Assembly: GCF_003150835.1 (NCBI RefSeq)
Contig: NZ_CP029479.1
Span: forward strand, 2,145,501-2,209,500
Length of the DNA stretch: 64,000 nucleotides
Direction of reading: 5' to 3'
Source of the DNA: Phenylobacterium parvum
Lineage (GTDB): Bacteria > Pseudomonadota > Alphaproteobacteria > Caulobacterales > Caulobacteraceae
In this document: positions 17,612-26,818 of the stretch, one piece after another
Numbering within the stretch: position 1 is the first letter of the stretch
How the letters are laid out: every line of letters begins with the position of its first letter
Notes under the pieces: model-generated
Told to the model about the DNA's origin: nothing
The model's database searches: none
Seen by the model: the letters and a program-made list of their open reading frames with translations, nothing else
Made by a program: the position numbers and the translations under genes

Positions 17612-17880
17612 GACTCGATCCTCCCCCCGGTGGAAACAGCCCGGTTTTGATGATTATGTTTACTTTGTAAGCGACTCCCTTGAATCCCCGCCTGCGGGAA
17701 TACTCAACATTACAGAGAGTTTAGCATGGGGAACCTAAGTCAATTCATCCTCACTCAACATTTCGTGAGGGTGCAATGCACAACAAATCGCTCCATACCG
17801 ACCCTTCTGGAAACTGAATCCTTACTCAGCAAGGAAGTCCGGGATTTTGCATCGCAGCGTAAGCGAGGGTATTGAAGCGC
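17612..17880. promoter_or_regulatory. Divergent control region between TonB receptor and queC
   Basis: This 269-base gap is visibly richer in A and T than its surroundings. It contains a direct repeat ACTCAACATT at 17702-17711 and 17753-17762 (51-base period), an inverted repeat CCTCAC/GTGAGG at 17749-17770 that overlaps the second copy, and TTAC-TTT-GTAA at 17660-17670 close to the receptor start. These suggest binding sites for a regulator of the receptor gene. No riboswitch (for example preQ1) could be recognised ahead of queC. Confidence 0.45.
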
Positions 17881-18603
17881 ATGATCCACACCGACCACGC
17901 CCTGGTGCTGTTCTCGGGCGGGCAGGACTCCGCCGCCTGCCTGGCCTGGGCCCTGGACCGCTATGCGCATGTGGAGACGGTCGGCTTTGATTATGGCCAG
18001 CGCCATGCGGTCGAGATGGTCCAGAGGGCGATAGTGCTGGACAGGGTGCGGCAAGCCTTCCCGGAGTGGGCGCCGAGACTCGGCACGGATCATCGCCTCG
18101 ACCTCTCGGCCTTCGGGGCCATCGGCGAGACGGCCCTGACCTCGGAGCGCGCCTTCGAGATGACGGAACGGGGCCTGCCCAACACCTTCGTGCCCGGACG
18201 CAACCTCGTCTTCCTGACCTGGGCGGCCGCCCTGGCGGACAGGCGGGGCCTGGGGCGCCTTGTCGGCGGCATGTGCGAAACGGATTTCTCGGGCTATCCC
18301 GACTGCCGCCGCGACACCCTCGACGCCCTGCAGGCGGCGCTCAACCTGGGCATGGACCGGAGCTTTGTGATCGACACGCCCCTGATGCGCCTGACCAAGG
18401 CGCAGACATGGGCCCTGACCCTCGGGCTGGGCGGCCAGGCCCTTGTCGACATTGTCCTTGAGGACACCCACACCTGCTATGCTGGCGAACGCGGCGCCCG
18501 GCAGGACTGGGGGCATGGCTGCGGCGCCTGCCCGGCCTGCGAACTGCGCGCCCGCGGCTGGCGGGAATGGGAGGCGGCGGGTCGCCCTGCACTGGCCGCA
18601 TGA
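17881..18603 (+). CDS. queC: 7-cyano-7-deazaguanine (preQ0) synthase
   Basis: QueC converts 7-carboxy-7-deazaguanine to preQ0 using ATP and ammonia, in queuosine (or other 7-deazaguanine) biosynthesis. The 240-residue protein has the PPi-loop SGGQDS at 12-17, [14 protein letters not shown] and the C-terminal four-Cys zinc site in HTCYAG...GCGACPAC. The ATG at 17881 was preferred; a TTG nine bases upstream is also possible. Its stop overlaps the queE start (ATGA), so queC-queE-queD form an operon. queF is not in the window. Confidence 0.95.
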   Translation: MIHTDHALVLFSGGQDSAACLAWALDRYAHVETVGFDYGQRHAVEMVQRAIVLDRVRQAFPEWAPRLGTDHRLDLSAFGAIGETALTSERAFEMTERGLPNTFVPGRNLVFLTWAAALADRRGLGRLVGGMCETDFSGYPDCRRDTLDALQAALNLGMDRSFVIDTPLMRLTKAQTWALTLGLGGQALVDIVLEDTHTCYAGERGARQDWGHGCGACPACELRARGWREWEAAGRPALAA

Positions 18604-19232
18604 GCTACGCGGTCAAGGAGATCTTCCTGACCCTTCAGGGCGAAGGCGGACAGGCGGGCCGGGCCGCGGTCTTCTGTCGCTTCGCCGGCTGCAACCTCTG
18701 GTCTGGCCGGGAAGAGGACCGGGCGACGGCGGCCTGCAACTTCTGCGACACGGACTTCGTGGGCATGGATGGCCCGGGCGGGGGGCGGTTCGGCTCCGCC
18801 GAGGCCCTGGCTGACGCGATCCGGGAGGCCTGGCGCGGCGGCTTAGAGGACCGGCTGGTGGTGCTGACCGGGGGCGAACCTCTTCTCCAGGTCGACCCCG
18901 CACTGATCGGCGCCCTGCACGACCGCGGCTTCAGCATCGCCCTCGAGACCAACGGCTCCCTCCCCTGCCCGCCCGGTGTCGACTGGATCTGCGTCAGTCC
19001 CAAGGGCCAGGTCCCGGTCGTTCAGATGGCGGGACAGGAGCTCAAGCTGGTTTTTCCCCAGCCGGGCGTCGATCCGGCCGCCTTCGAGGGCTGGGACTTC
19101 GAGCGCTTCCTCCTGCAGCCCATGGATGGTCCCCGGCTGGCCGAAGCCACCCGGGCGGCGATCGACTATTGCCTTTCGCACCCGCGCTGGCGTTTAAGCG
19201 TCCAGACCCACAAGACCCTCGGCATTCCCTGA
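18600..19232 (+). CDS. queE: 7-carboxy-7-deazaguanine synthase (radical SAM)
   Basis: QueE rearranges 6-carboxy-tetrahydropterin to 7-carboxy-7-deazaguanine. The 210-residue protein has the substrate loop [11 protein letters not shown]. Its cluster motif is not the classical CxxxCxxC but C31-x14-C46-x2-C49, a pattern known from the Burkholderia-type QueE with an extended loop. TGGEPLLQ and ETNGS follow, as in all QueE proteins. The start at 18600 overlaps the queC stop by four bases; a longer in-frame start would lie inside queC. Confidence 0.95.
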   Translation: MSYAVKEIFLTLQGEGGQAGRAAVFCRFAGCNLWSGREEDRATAACNFCDTDFVGMDGPGGGRFGSAEALADAIREAWRGGLEDRLVVLTGGEPLLQVDPALIGALHDRGFSIALETNGSLPCPPGVDWICVSPKGQVPVVQMAGQELKLVFPQPGVDPAAFEGWDFERFLLQPMDGPRLAEATRAAIDYCLSHPRWRLSVQTHKTLGIP

Positions 19233-19254
19233 GCGGTTCGCCGACCCGCCCGAT

Positions 19255-19629
19255 ATGACCCAGCGCCAGTTCGAAATCACCAAGGCCGCGACCTTTGACG
19301 CCGCGCATTACCTGACGGAGGGGCCCGAGGACCGGCCCTACCGACGGCTGCACGGTCATTCCTTCCGGGTCGAGGCCTCGGTCAGGGGCGCAGCCGACGG
19401 GCCTGTCGGCTGGGTCGCCGACCTGGCTGACCTCGACTCCGACCTGCGTGCGGCGGCGGGAGAACTGGACCACGGGCTCCTGAATGACACGCCAGGGCTG
19501 GAGCGCCCTACGCTCGAGACCCTCTGCGCCTGGTTCGCAGACCGCCTCGCGGCCCGGTATCCGGGGCTCTCGAGGATTACGGTGTCCCGGCCCACACTGG
19601 GCGAGTCCTGCACCCTGACCCTCGGCTGA
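19255..19629 (+). CDS. queD: 6-carboxy-5,6,7,8-tetrahydropterin synthase family, Cys-less active site
   Basis: QueD makes 6-carboxy-tetrahydropterin from 7,8-dihydroneopterin triphosphate. The 124-residue protein keeps the zinc ligands His18 (FDAAH), His33 and His35 (RLHGHSF) and the DH pair in ELDHGLLND. The position of the catalytic Cys (CxxLHGH in E. coli QueD) is Tyr29 (YRRLHGH). A Cys119 near the C-terminus (LGESC) might matter instead. It lies 22 bases after queE and completes the que operon, which supports a real QueD role despite the substitution. Confidence 0.9.
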   Translation: MTQRQFEITKAATFDAAHYLTEGPEDRPYRRLHGHSFRVEASVRGAADGPVGWVADLADLDSDLRAAAGELDHGLLNDTPGLERPTLETLCAWFADRLAARYPGLSRITVSRPTLGESCTLTLG

Positions 19630-19703
19630 GTCCCCAGACGAGGCAGGAACCCGGAAGCCATGGCGCCCCCGAAGGGCGGAGCTCCGGATGAACCCGGGAA
19701 ACC

Positions 19704-20435
19704 CTACTTGCCCTTGCGGGTGGCCGCCTCGAACAGGCGGTTGGCCTCGTTCCAGTTCAGCACGCCCCACCAGCCCGAAAGGTAGGCCCCGCGGTTGTTC
19801 TGGTGCTTGAGGTAATAGGCGTGCTCCCAGACATCATTGGCGATGACCGGCGCGCCCTTGACCGGGGCGTCGCCCATCAGGGGGTTGTCCTGGTTCGGCG
19901 TGCTGGTCACCGCCAGGCGGTCGCCCGTCCAGATGAGCCAGGCCCAGCCTGAGCCGAAGCGCTGGGCGCCTGCGGCCTGGAAGGCCTCCTTGAAGGCTTC
20001 AAGCGAGCCAAAGTCCTTGCGGATCTGCGCAGCCAGCGCCGCAGAGGGCTCGCCGCCCTGGCCGGCGGGCGCCATCAGCTTCCAGAAAAGGGTGTGGTTG
20101 TAGTGGCCGCCGCCATTGTTGCGGATGGCCGGCGGCAGGCTCGCCACATCGGCCAGCAGGGCCTCGAGGGACTTGCCCTGCAGGGCTGGGTTGGCCTTCA
20201 CCGCCGCATTGAGGTTGTTCACGTAGCCCTGGTGGTGCTTGCCGTGATGGATGCGCATGGTCTGGGCGTCGATCACCGGCTCCAGGGCCTCGTAGGCATA
20301 GGGCAGGGGCGCGAGGCTGAAGGGTTCTGCGCGGGCCGGAGCCTGGGCCGGGGCGGCGGGCGCCGAGGCCGCGAGGGCGAGCCCGGGCAGGCTGAGGGCG
20401 ACGGCGGCGGCGGCGAGGCGTGCAAACATGGGCAT
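19704..20435 (-). CDS. Exported Fe/Mn-type superoxide dismutase
   Basis: The 243-residue protein has an N-terminal signal peptide (about residues 1-22, ending ALA) and an Ala/Pro linker, followed by a full superoxide dismutase. The metal ligands are His63 (RIHHGKHH), His114 (YNHTLFW), Asp201 and His205 (DVWEHAYY). TPNQDNPLM and GGHYNHTLFW are closer to the Mn or cambialistic subgroup than to Fe enzymes. It should detoxify superoxide in the periplasm, a place more often served by Cu/Zn enzymes. AGGAG is five bases before the start at 20435. It faces the que operon and is followed, in its own direction, by no partner gene. Confidence 0.93.
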   Translation of the reverse strand: MPMFARLAAAAVALSLPGLALAASAPAAPAQAPARAEPFSLAPLPYAYEALEPVIDAQTMRIHHGKHHQGYVNNLNAAVKANPALQGKSLEALLADVASLPPAIRNNGGGHYNHTLFWKLMAPAGQGGEPSAALAAQIRKDFGSLEAFKEAFQAAGAQRFGSGWAWLIWTGDRLAVTSTPNQDNPLMGDAPVKGAPVIANDVWEHAYYLKHQNNRGAYLSGWWGVLNWNEANRLFEAATRKGK

Positions 20436-20515
20436 GGGGGCTCCTGGCGCTCCGGGGGACGACTTCGGGGCAGATGGGCCCGGCCGGCCCGGTCTGCAAT
20501 CTCAGGTCGCAGGAA

Positions 20516-21601
20516 CTACCCGGCTTGCCCGCGGTGCCGCAGGAAGGCATCGGCCAGCACGCAGGCGGTCATGGCCTCCACCACCGGCACGGCCCGGATG
20601 CCGACGCAGGGGTCATGCCGGCCCTTGGTTCGCAGGTCGATCTCCTCGCCGTCGGCATTCACCGACTGGCGCAGGGTCAGGATGGACGAGGTGGGCTTGA
20701 AGGCGATCCGCGCCGTGACCGGCTGGCCGCTGGAAATGCCCCCCAGGATTCCCCCGGCATGGTTCGACAGGAAGACCGGGCCCTCAGGACCCATCCGCAT
20801 CTCGTCGGCGTTCGCTTCGCCGGAAAGCGCGGCCGAGGCGAACCCGTCGCCGATCTCCACGCCCTTGGCGGCGTTGATCGACATCAGGGCCGCGGCGAGC
20901 TCGGCGTCCAGCTTGCCGTAGAGGGGCGCGCCCCATCCGGCGGGAACCCCGGTCGCCTCGACCTCGATGATCGCCCCGGTGGACGAGCCGGCCTTGCGTA
21001 CCTGCTCGAGGTGCGACTCCCAGACTTCAACAATGCCGGCGTCGGGCGCCCAGAAGGGATTCTCCGTCCGCTGGTCCCAGTCGAAGCGGGACCGGTCGAT
21101 GGCGTGCGGACCGATCTGCACGACCGCGGCCCGGATGGAGACACCGGGAAGGACCTTGCGGGCGACGGCGCCCGCCGCCACCCGCGCGGCGGTCTCCCGC
21201 GCCGAGGAGCGGCCTCCGCCGCGATAGTCGCGGACCCCGTACTTGGCGTCGTAGGTGTAGTCGGCGTGACCCGGCCGGTAGGCCCGGGCGATCTCGGAAT
21301 AGTCGCGGCTGCGCGGGTCGACGTTCTCGATCATCAGCGAGATGGGCGTCCCGGTGGTGATCGGCCCGCCGGTGCGCTCGTCCTCAAAGACCCCGGACAG
21401 GATCCGCACGGCGTCGGGCTCCTGTCTCTGGGTCACGAACTTGCCCTGGCCCGGCCGGCGCTGGTCCAGGAAGACCTGGATGTCCTCGGCGGTCAGGGAC
21501 AGGCCGGGCGGACAGCCATCCACCACGCAGCCCAGGGCGGGCCCGTGGCTCTCGCCCCAGGTGGTCACGCGGAACAGGTGGCCAAAGGTGTTGTGCGACA
21601 T
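20516..21601 (-). CDS. aroC: Chorismate synthase
   Basis: AroC converts 5-enolpyruvylshikimate-3-phosphate to chorismate with reduced FMN, the last common step of aromatic amino-acid and folate/quinone synthesis. The 361-residue protein has the usual length, GESHG at 16-20, [15 protein letters not shown] and the signature [11 protein letters not shown]. The gene starts 15 bases after a dienelactone hydrolase gene, suggesting co-transcription from the promoter shared with divergent pdxH. Confidence 0.97.
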   Translation of the reverse strand: MSHNTFGHLFRVTTWGESHGPALGCVVDGCPPGLSLTAEDIQVFLDQRRPGQGKFVTQRQEPDAVRILSGVFEDERTGGPITTGTPISLMIENVDPRSRDYSEIARAYRPGHADYTYDAKYGVRDYRGGGRSSARETAARVAAGAVARKVLPGVSIRAAVVQIGPHAIDRSRFDWDQRTENPFWAPDAGIVEVWESHLEQVRKAGSSTGAIIEVEATGVPAGWGAPLYGKLDAELAAALMSINAAKGVEIGDGFASAALSGEANADEMRMGPEGPVFLSNHAGGILGGISSGQPVTARIAFKPTSSILTLRQSVNADGEEIDLRTKGRHDPCVGIRAVPVVEAMTACVLADAFLRHRGQAG

Positions 21602-21616
21602 GCGGAAGGGTCCGGC

Positions 21617-22297
21617 CTAGCCGCCGTTCGCATGGAACAGCGCCAGGGTCCGCTCGCGGGCCAGCTTGGCGCTCGGCTCGTGGTAGTCGGTCCGCCGGTC
21701 GGACTGGAAGCCATGGCCCGCGTCGTAGATGTACACCCCCACCTCGGGATGCAGTTCGGCCACCCGCTCCACACCGGGCAAGGGGATGCCGTGGTCGTGA
21801 GCGCCGAAGTGCAGGATGGTCGGGCACTTCGGCTCCAGGTTCGCCTGGGTCGGGATCATGCCCCCGTAATAGCCGGAGGCGGCGGCCAGGTCGCCGGACC
21901 GGGCCGCCATGGCCCAGGTGACAGAACCGCCATAGCAGTAGCCGGTCATGAAGACGGGGCCCTTGCCCTTCAGGGCGTCGATGCAGGTCTGGGCGTCCTT
22001 GAGCGAGACCTCGAAGTCATGAAGCTGCCGGGCCACCTGGATGGCGCGCTGGATGTCTTCTTCCGAATAGGTGGCCTCGAAGCCAGGGACCTCGCGGTCG
22101 TAGAGGGCCGGGGCCAGGACCTCGTAGCCCAGGTCAGCGAAGAGGTCGCACTGCTCGCGGATGTGCTCGGTGACGCCGAAGATCTCCTGGATCAGGACCA
22201 GGCCGCCCCGCCGCTCGCCAGTCGGCTCGACGTGGTAGACGCCGATCTCGGCGCCGTCGCTCATCTGCATCCGGATCATCTGTCCGCGCATGGGCAT
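21617..22297 (-). CDS. Dienelactone hydrolase family protein
   Basis: The alpha/beta hydrolase of 226 residues has the DLH triad: Cys121 in GYCYGG, Asp168 in FGAHDHGIP and His195 in DAGHGF, with Glu38 in QEIFG that orients the Cys. The family cleaves dienelactones in chloroaromatic breakdown, but most housekeeping members have broad esterase activity. The start at 22297 was chosen because GGAGG lies eight bases upstream; the longer frame lacks this. It precedes aroC in the same direction. Confidence 0.92.
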   Translation of the reverse strand: MPMRGQMIRMQMSDGAEIGVYHVEPTGERRGGLVLIQEIFGVTEHIREQCDLFADLGYEVLAPALYDREVPGFEATYSEEDIQRAIQVARQLHDFEVSLKDAQTCIDALKGKGPVFMTGYCYGGSVTWAMAARSGDLAAASGYYGGMIPTQANLEPKCPTILHFGAHDHGIPLPGVERVAELHPEVGVYIYDAGHGFQSDRRTDYHEPSAKLARERTLALFHANGG

Positions 22298-22367
22298 GGC
22301 GATCCCTCCTCGCTCCCGTGTCCGGCTAGCCATACCTTTGGCGGCCCGCCTGCGCTATAGGGCGCGC

Positions 22368-23030
22368 ATGAGCGCCAAGCCCCCCATCCCCCCGTCGCCC
22401 ACCGAAGACGAGTACCTCAAGGCCGTCGCCAGCGCCGACCTTCCGCCCCTTACGGCGGAGGACCCGGTGGGCCTCTTCGCCGAGTGGCTGGCCGAGGCGG
22501 TGAAGTCCGAGGTCAATGATCCCAACGCCATGGCCCTGGCCACCGTCGATGCCGGCGGCCTGCCCGACGTGCGCATGGTCCTGCTGAAGGACGCCGGCCC
22601 CGACGGCTTCGTCTTCTACACCAACCTTGGCAGCGCCAAGGGCCAGCAGCTGGCCGCCAGCGGCAAGGCCGCCCTGCTCTTCCACTGGAAGTCCCTGCGC
22701 CGCCAGGTGCGGGTCCGGGGAATGGTCACGCCGGTCAGCGCCGAGGAGGCGGACGCCTACTGGGCCACCCGGGCCCGTCCCGCCCAGCTGGGCGCCTGGG
22801 CCTCGCAGCAGTCCCAGCCCCTGCCCGACCGCCTCGCCTTCGAGAAGGCCATCGCCGCCTACGGGGTGAAGTTCGGCCTCGGCAAGGCGCCGCGTCCGCC
22901 GCATTGGTCGGGCTTCCGCCTGACGCCCTCGCACATCGAGTTCTGGCGGGACCGGCCCTTCCGCCTGCACGAGCGGCTGGTGTTCGACGCCGCCCCGGGC
23001 GGCTGGACCACGAGCCGGCTCTATCCGTGA
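22368..23030 (+). CDS. pdxH: Pyridoxamine 5'-phosphate oxidase
   Basis: PdxH oxidises pyridoxine or pyridoxamine 5'-phosphate to PLP using FMN. The 220-residue protein has the family sequence [24 protein letters not shown] split over its FMN-binding half, [13 protein letters not shown], and the C-terminal dimer signature [19 protein letters not shown]. The ATG at 22368 gives the family length. Its TGA overlaps the GTG start of the next gene (GTGA), indicating translational coupling to a fusion kinase. Confidence 0.95.
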   Translation: MSAKPPIPPSPTEDEYLKAVASADLPPLTAEDPVGLFAEWLAEAVKSEVNDPNAMALATVDAGGLPDVRMVLLKDAGPDGFVFYTNLGSAKGQQLAASGKAALLFHWKSLRRQVRVRGMVTPVSAEEADAYWATRARPAQLGAWASQQSQPLPDRLAFEKAIAAYGVKFGLGKAPRPPHWSGFRLTPSHIEFWRDRPFRLHERLVFDAAPGGWTTSRLYP

Positions 23031-24532
23031 GCCAGGCGGCCGACGACGGGGCGGAGGTCGACGCCTTCTTCACCGCCCTCGGCGGCCGCCGGATCGAGAC
23101 CGCCTGCAACCGCGTCTACCTGGCCGGCGACACGGCCTGGAAGGTCAAGCGGCCGGTCGACCTGGGCTATGTGGACTTCACCACCCTTGAACTGCGAAGA
23201 CGCGCGGCCGAGCGCGAGATCGCCTTCAACACCGCCGCGGCGCCGGACATCTACCGTCGGGTCCACGCCGTCACCCGGTGCACGGACGGCCTCGAGTTGG
23301 ATGGCCAGGGCCCGGCGGTCGACTACGTCGTGGAGATGCGGCGCTTTGATGAAGGCTCGGTCCTGTCGGCCCGGCCTGAGGTCGTGGACGGCGCACTTGC
23401 CGAGGCCCTCGGCCGCGAGATTGCGCGCCTGCACGCCGCCACACCCCTGCGCCCCGAGGGCGGCGGGGCGTCCGGGCTGGCCTACACCATCGACTCCAAC
23501 GCCCATCTCCTCACCGGCCTGGCGGACCGCCTCGGGCGGGAAACGGTCAGAGCCGTGATCGCCGGGACAGCGGACGCCTTCGCCGCCGCCACCCCGCTCC
23601 TGGAGGCCCGCCGCCGGGGCGGGTTCACGCGCCGTTGCCACGCCGACCTGCACCTCGGAAACATCCTCCTGGAGAACGGCCGGCCCGTCCTCTTCGACTG
23701 CATCGAGTTCAACGACACGCTGTCGGACATCGACGTCCAGTACGACCTCGCCTTCCTCCTGATGGACCTCGATTTCCGGGGCCGGCGCGACGCCGCCTGC
23801 CGGGTGCTGGACGCCTGGCTGGACGAGACCGCCCGGCGGGAGGACAGGGCCCTGCGCGAAGGCCTCGCCGCCCTGCCCCTCATGATGTCGGTCCGGGCCG
23901 TGGTGCGCGCGCACGTCGAGGCCAATTCCGGCCATGACGCGACGGGCCGGGCCTACCTGGAAGCGGCGCTCCGGCACCTGCAGCCTGGGCCACCTAGGCT
24001 CTTCGCGGTGGGGGGGATGTCGGGGACCGGAAAGACCACCCTGGCCCGCGCCGCCGCGCCGCAGCTGGGCGCCTCGCCGGGGGCCGTGGTCCTGCGCTCG
24101 GATGAGATCCGCAAGCGGCTCTCAGGCGTGACCCCGACGGATCGCCTCCCGCCTGAGGCCTATGAATCGGACATGTCGGCCCGGGTGCACGAGTCCCTTT
24201 TCGCCGAGGCGGAGGATCTCCTGGCCGCGGGGCGGAGCGTGATCCTCGACGCCACCTTCCTAGACCCCGGACACAGGGCCCGGGCCGCGGACCTGGCGGG
24301 GCGGTGTGGGACGCCCCTGGGCGCGGTCTGGCTGGAGGCGTCGGTGGATCTCCTGCGCGCCCGGCTCGCCGGTCGGTCCGGCGATGCCTCCGACGCCACC
24401 CCGGAGACCCTGGACCTACAGGTCCAGCGGGCGCCGGGCCCGATTGAATGGCCTTGTCTCGGGACCGACCTTGACGTGACCGCAGCCGCGCTGGAAGCCT
24501 TTGCGCGAACCCCCGGAGCCCCGCCGAAATGA
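23027..24532 (+). CDS. APH-like phosphotransferase fused to an AAA/P-loop kinase domain
   Basis: The 501-residue protein has two putative ATP-using domains. The N-terminal half resembles aminoglycoside phosphotransferases/choline-type kinases ([11 protein letters not shown], His205-Asp207-Asn212, and FDCIEF with Asp224). The C-terminal half, from about residue 325, is a small P-loop kinase with Walker [11 protein letters not shown] (329-338), and [10 protein letters not shown] and VILDATF typical of zeta-toxin/nucleoside-kinase-like folds. Such fusions are widespread but poorly characterised. GTG 23027 overlaps pdxH, and the stop overlaps the thioredoxin gene (ATGA). The substrate is unknown. 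Confidence 0.88.
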   Translation: MSQAADDGAEVDAFFTALGGRRIETACNRVYLAGDTAWKVKRPVDLGYVDFTTLELRRRAAEREIAFNTAAAPDIYRRVHAVTRCTDGLELDGQGPAVDYVVEMRRFDEGSVLSARPEVVDGALAEALGREIARLHAATPLRPEGGGASGLAYTIDSNAHLLTGLADRLGRETVRAVIAGTADAFAAATPLLEARRRGGFTRRCHADLHLGNILLENGRPVLFDCIEFNDTLSDIDVQYDLAFLLMDLDFRGRRDAACRVLDAWLDETARREDRALREGLAALPLMMSVRAVVRAHVEANSGHDATGRAYLEAALRHLQPGPPRLFAVGGMSGTGKTTLARAAAPQLGASPGAVVLRSDEIRKRLSGVTPTDRLPPEAYESDMSARVHESLFAEAEDLLAAGRSVILDATFLDPGHRARAADLAGRCGTPLGAVWLEASVDLLRARLAGRSGDASDATPETLDLQVQRAPGPIEWPCLGTDLDVTAAALEAFARTPGAPPK

Positions 24533-25047
24533 ACCGTCGTCGCCTCATCCTGACTGCCGCCGCTGCGACAGCCGCCGCACAGCCTGCGCTTGCCGCCAAA
24601 CCGGCGCCCCGGCTTTCGGTCAAGACCTTCGCCGAGCTCAAGACCCCCCTGCCCCTGCCATATGACGAAGCGGCCGACGCCAGAGCCGTCGTCGACCGCG
24701 CCCGGGCCCAGGCGCGACGCCAGGGCAAGCGCCTCCTCATCGACCTGGGCGGCAACTGGTGCCCCGACTGCCGCATCCTGGCCGGGACCATGGCCCTTCC
24801 CGAGTTCGACCGGTTCCTGAAGACCCACTTCGTGGTGGTGATGGTCGACGTCGGGCGCTTTGACCGGAACCTGCAGATCCCCGCCCGTTACGGGATCACA
24901 GGACGCCTGCCGGGCGTACCGGCGCTCCTGGTGATCGACCCCAAGACCGACAAGCTCCTGAATCCCGGAAACTTCTCCGCCCTGTCCAACGCGCGGGGCA
25001 TGTCGCCCCAGGCCCTGGCGGACTGGGTCGCCGGCTGGGCCGCCTAA
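24529..25047 (+). CDS. Exported thioredoxin-like protein
   Basis: The 172-residue protein starts [17 protein letters not shown] with a signal-peptide-like segment ending near ALAA, then a thioredoxin fold with redox pair Cys78-x2-Cys81 (NWCPDC) and cis-Pro region GVPALLVID. It probably acts as a periplasmic thiol-disulphide protein or a reductant for envelope proteins. It is the third gene of a run with pdxH and the APH/AAA fusion, joined to the latter by a four-base overlap, and overlaps the convergent FAD oxidoreductase gene by four bases. Confidence 0.88.
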   Translation: MNRRRLILTAAAATAAAQPALAAKPAPRLSVKTFAELKTPLPLPYDEAADARAVVDRARAQARRQGKRLLIDLGGNWCPDCRILAGTMALPEFDRFLKTHFVVVMVDVGRFDRNLQIPARYGITGRLPGVPALLVIDPKTDKLLNPGNFSALSNARGMSPQALADWVAGWAA

Positions 25048-26156
25048 AGCCCCAGGCGGGCGGCGACCTCGTCGCCAATGGCCAGGGAGCTGGTCAGTCC
25101 GGGGCTTTCAATGCCGAACAGGACCACCAGGCCGTCCATCGCGTGCGCCTCCGGGCCTTCGATCCGGAAGTCGGGCTGAGTTTCGTCCGGGCCATGCAGC
25201 TTGGGCCGGACCCCCGCATAGTCGGGCTGTAGGGCCCCATCCGGAAGGGCTGGCCAGAACTTGCGGATGTAGGCGGTGAAGACCTCCGCCCGGGCCGGAT
25301 CCACCGAATAGTCCGGTGCTTCCACGAACTCGAGGTCGGGACCAAAGACGGCCTGCCCGCCGAGATCCCGGCGATAGTGCGTGCCCAGGGCCCCGTGGAT
25401 CGGCGGCGGATAGATGAGGCGGGCGAAGGGCGCCCGGCCCGATAGCCGGAAGTAGACGCCCTTGCCAAAGTGCGCCGCCGGGATGGCGGCCGCGGGAAAG
25501 CCCTCGATCCGACGCGCCACCGCCTGGGCGTCAAGGCCGGGCGCCGTGACCAGCCGCCCGGTAGTGAGGACGGTGGGATCCGCCCCGCCCGTCCGGACCC
25601 TCCAGCCGCCCCCCGCCAGGGGCTCGGCGCCCTCGAACGGCGTGGACAGGGCCACTGCACCGCCGCGGGCCTCGATCTCGCCCTGCAGGGCCAGCATGTA
25701 GCCGTGGCTGTCGAAGACGCCGCTTTCCGGTGAGACCAGCGCCGCGTCGCATTGCAGCTCCGGCTCCAGGGCGCGAGCCTGCGCCACCGTCAGGATTTCC
25801 ATCCCCTCGACGTCATTGGTCCGCGCCTGGGCGAGGATGCCGTCCAGCCGGGCGAGTTCCTCCGGGCCGTTGAACACCACCAGCTTGCCGCAGCGGTCGT
25901 AGGCCACTCCGTGCGCCTCCAGGAAGGCGTAGAGGGCCCGCCGACCGGTCACGCACAGTCGCGCCTTGAGTGAGCCGGTCGGATAGTAGAGCCCGCCGTG
26001 GATGACTTCGGAGTTCCGGGCGGAGACCCCCTCGCCGATGCGCGGGCCGGCCTCCAAGACCACCGTCGACTGGCCCCTGCGGGCCAGGGCGTAGCCGCAG
26101 GCCAGGCCCACGGCGCCCGCCCCCACCACCACGGCGTCAAAGTCGAACCCGGACAT
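25044..26156 (-). CDS. FAD-dependent oxidoreductase, L-2-hydroxyglutarate oxidase-like
   Basis: The 370-residue DAO-fold protein has the FAD-binding VVVGAGAVGLACGYALARRG at its N-terminus and NSEVIHGGLYYPTGSLKARLC plus GIESPGLTSSLAIGDEV, both very like LhgO/L2HGDH proteins. These oxidise L-2-hydroxyglutarate to 2-oxoglutarate, feeding electrons to the quinone pool. Relatives act on other 2-hydroxyacids, so the exact substrate is inferred. An Lrp/AsnC-type regulator is transcribed divergently 169 bases away and may control it. Confidence 0.87.
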   Translation of the reverse strand: MSGFDFDAVVVGAGAVGLACGYALARRGQSTVVLEAGPRIGEGVSARNSEVIHGGLYYPTGSLKARLCVTGRRALYAFLEAHGVAYDRCGKLVVFNGPEELARLDGILAQARTNDVEGMEILTVAQARALEPELQCDAALVSPESGVFDSHGYMLALQGEIEARGGAVALSTPFEGAEPLAGGGWRVRTGGADPTVLTTGRLVTAPGLDAQAVARRIEGFPAAAIPAAHFGKGVYFRLSGRAPFARLIYPPPIHGALGTHYRRDLGGQAVFGPDLEFVEAPDYSVDPARAEVFTAYIRKFWPALPDGALQPDYAGVRPKLHGPDETQPDFRIEGPEAHAMDGLVVLFGIESPGLTSSLAIGDEVAARLGL

Positions 26157-26256
26157 GCCCCACGCCTAGCCGACTTGCCGCGGAAAGCAAGACATCGCCG
26201 CCGCCGGCCGGTATCGCGGGAGGGTATTGCGCCGGGGCGTGGTTCCGGGGCAAAAG

Positions 26257-26274
26257 CCTGCGCGAAGTCGCAGG
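26257..26274. promoter_or_regulatory. Inverted repeat between the FAD oxidoreductase and lrp-like genes
   Basis: CCTGCG (26257-26262) and CGCAGG (26269-26274) flank a six-base centre, 51 bases before the GTG of the Lrp-like gene. The spacing resembles Lrp/AsnC half-site geometry only loosely; it could equally be a hairpin in the 5' leader. Confidence 0.3.
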
Positions 26275-26325
26275 GATCGGCGCCCTTTCGGGAAGATCCG
26301 TGCGCCAGACCTGCAAGGAGTCCGC

Positions 26326-26817
26326 GTGCCGGAGACCCTGGACGCCATCGACGCCCGGATACTGGAGCTGATCCAGAACGACGCCGGACTCTCCGTGGCC
26401 GAGATCGCCGAACGGGTCGGCCTGTCCTCCAGTCCCTGCTGGCGGCGGATCAAGCGCCTCGAGGACACAGGGATCATCCAGCGCCGGGTGACCATACTCG
26501 ACCGCGAGAAGCTGGGCCTGTCCTTCGAGGTCTACTGCACCGTCAAGCTGGCCCTGCCGACCAAGGACAACCTCGACGCCTTCGACCAGGCGATCTCGGG
26601 CATGCCCGAGGTGGTCCAGTGCGCCACGGTCACTGGATCGGCGGATTACGAGCTGCGGATCGTGACCCGGGACATGCCGGCCTTCGACGCCTTCCTCAGG
26701 GAGGAGCTCCTCTCCCTCGGGCTGGTTTCGAACATCGAGAGCCGGATCGTCATCCGGTCCGTGAAAAACACCACGGCCGCGCCCCTGGGGCTCATCACCC
26801 CGCACGTCCCCGGCTAG
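26326..26817 (+). CDS. Lrp/AsnC family transcriptional regulator
   Basis: The 163-residue protein has the N-terminal winged helix of Lrp/AsnC (LDAIDARILELIQNDAGLS, then VAEIAERVGLSSSPCWRRIK as recognition helix) and a C-terminal RAM ligand-binding domain (CATVTGSADYELRI). The GTG at 26326 was chosen because AAGGAG lies five bases upstream; earlier in-frame starts would add a basic tail not seen in the family. Lrp-type regulators respond to amino acids or related metabolites. Its target may include the divergent 2-hydroxyacid oxidase gene. Confidence 0.93.
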   Translation: MPETLDAIDARILELIQNDAGLSVAEIAERVGLSSSPCWRRIKRLEDTGIIQRRVTILDREKLGLSFEVYCTVKLALPTKDNLDAFDQAISGMPEVVQCATVTGSADYELRIVTRDMPAFDAFLREELLSLGLVSNIESRIVIRSVKNTTAAPLGLITPHVPG

Positions 26818-26818
26818 T

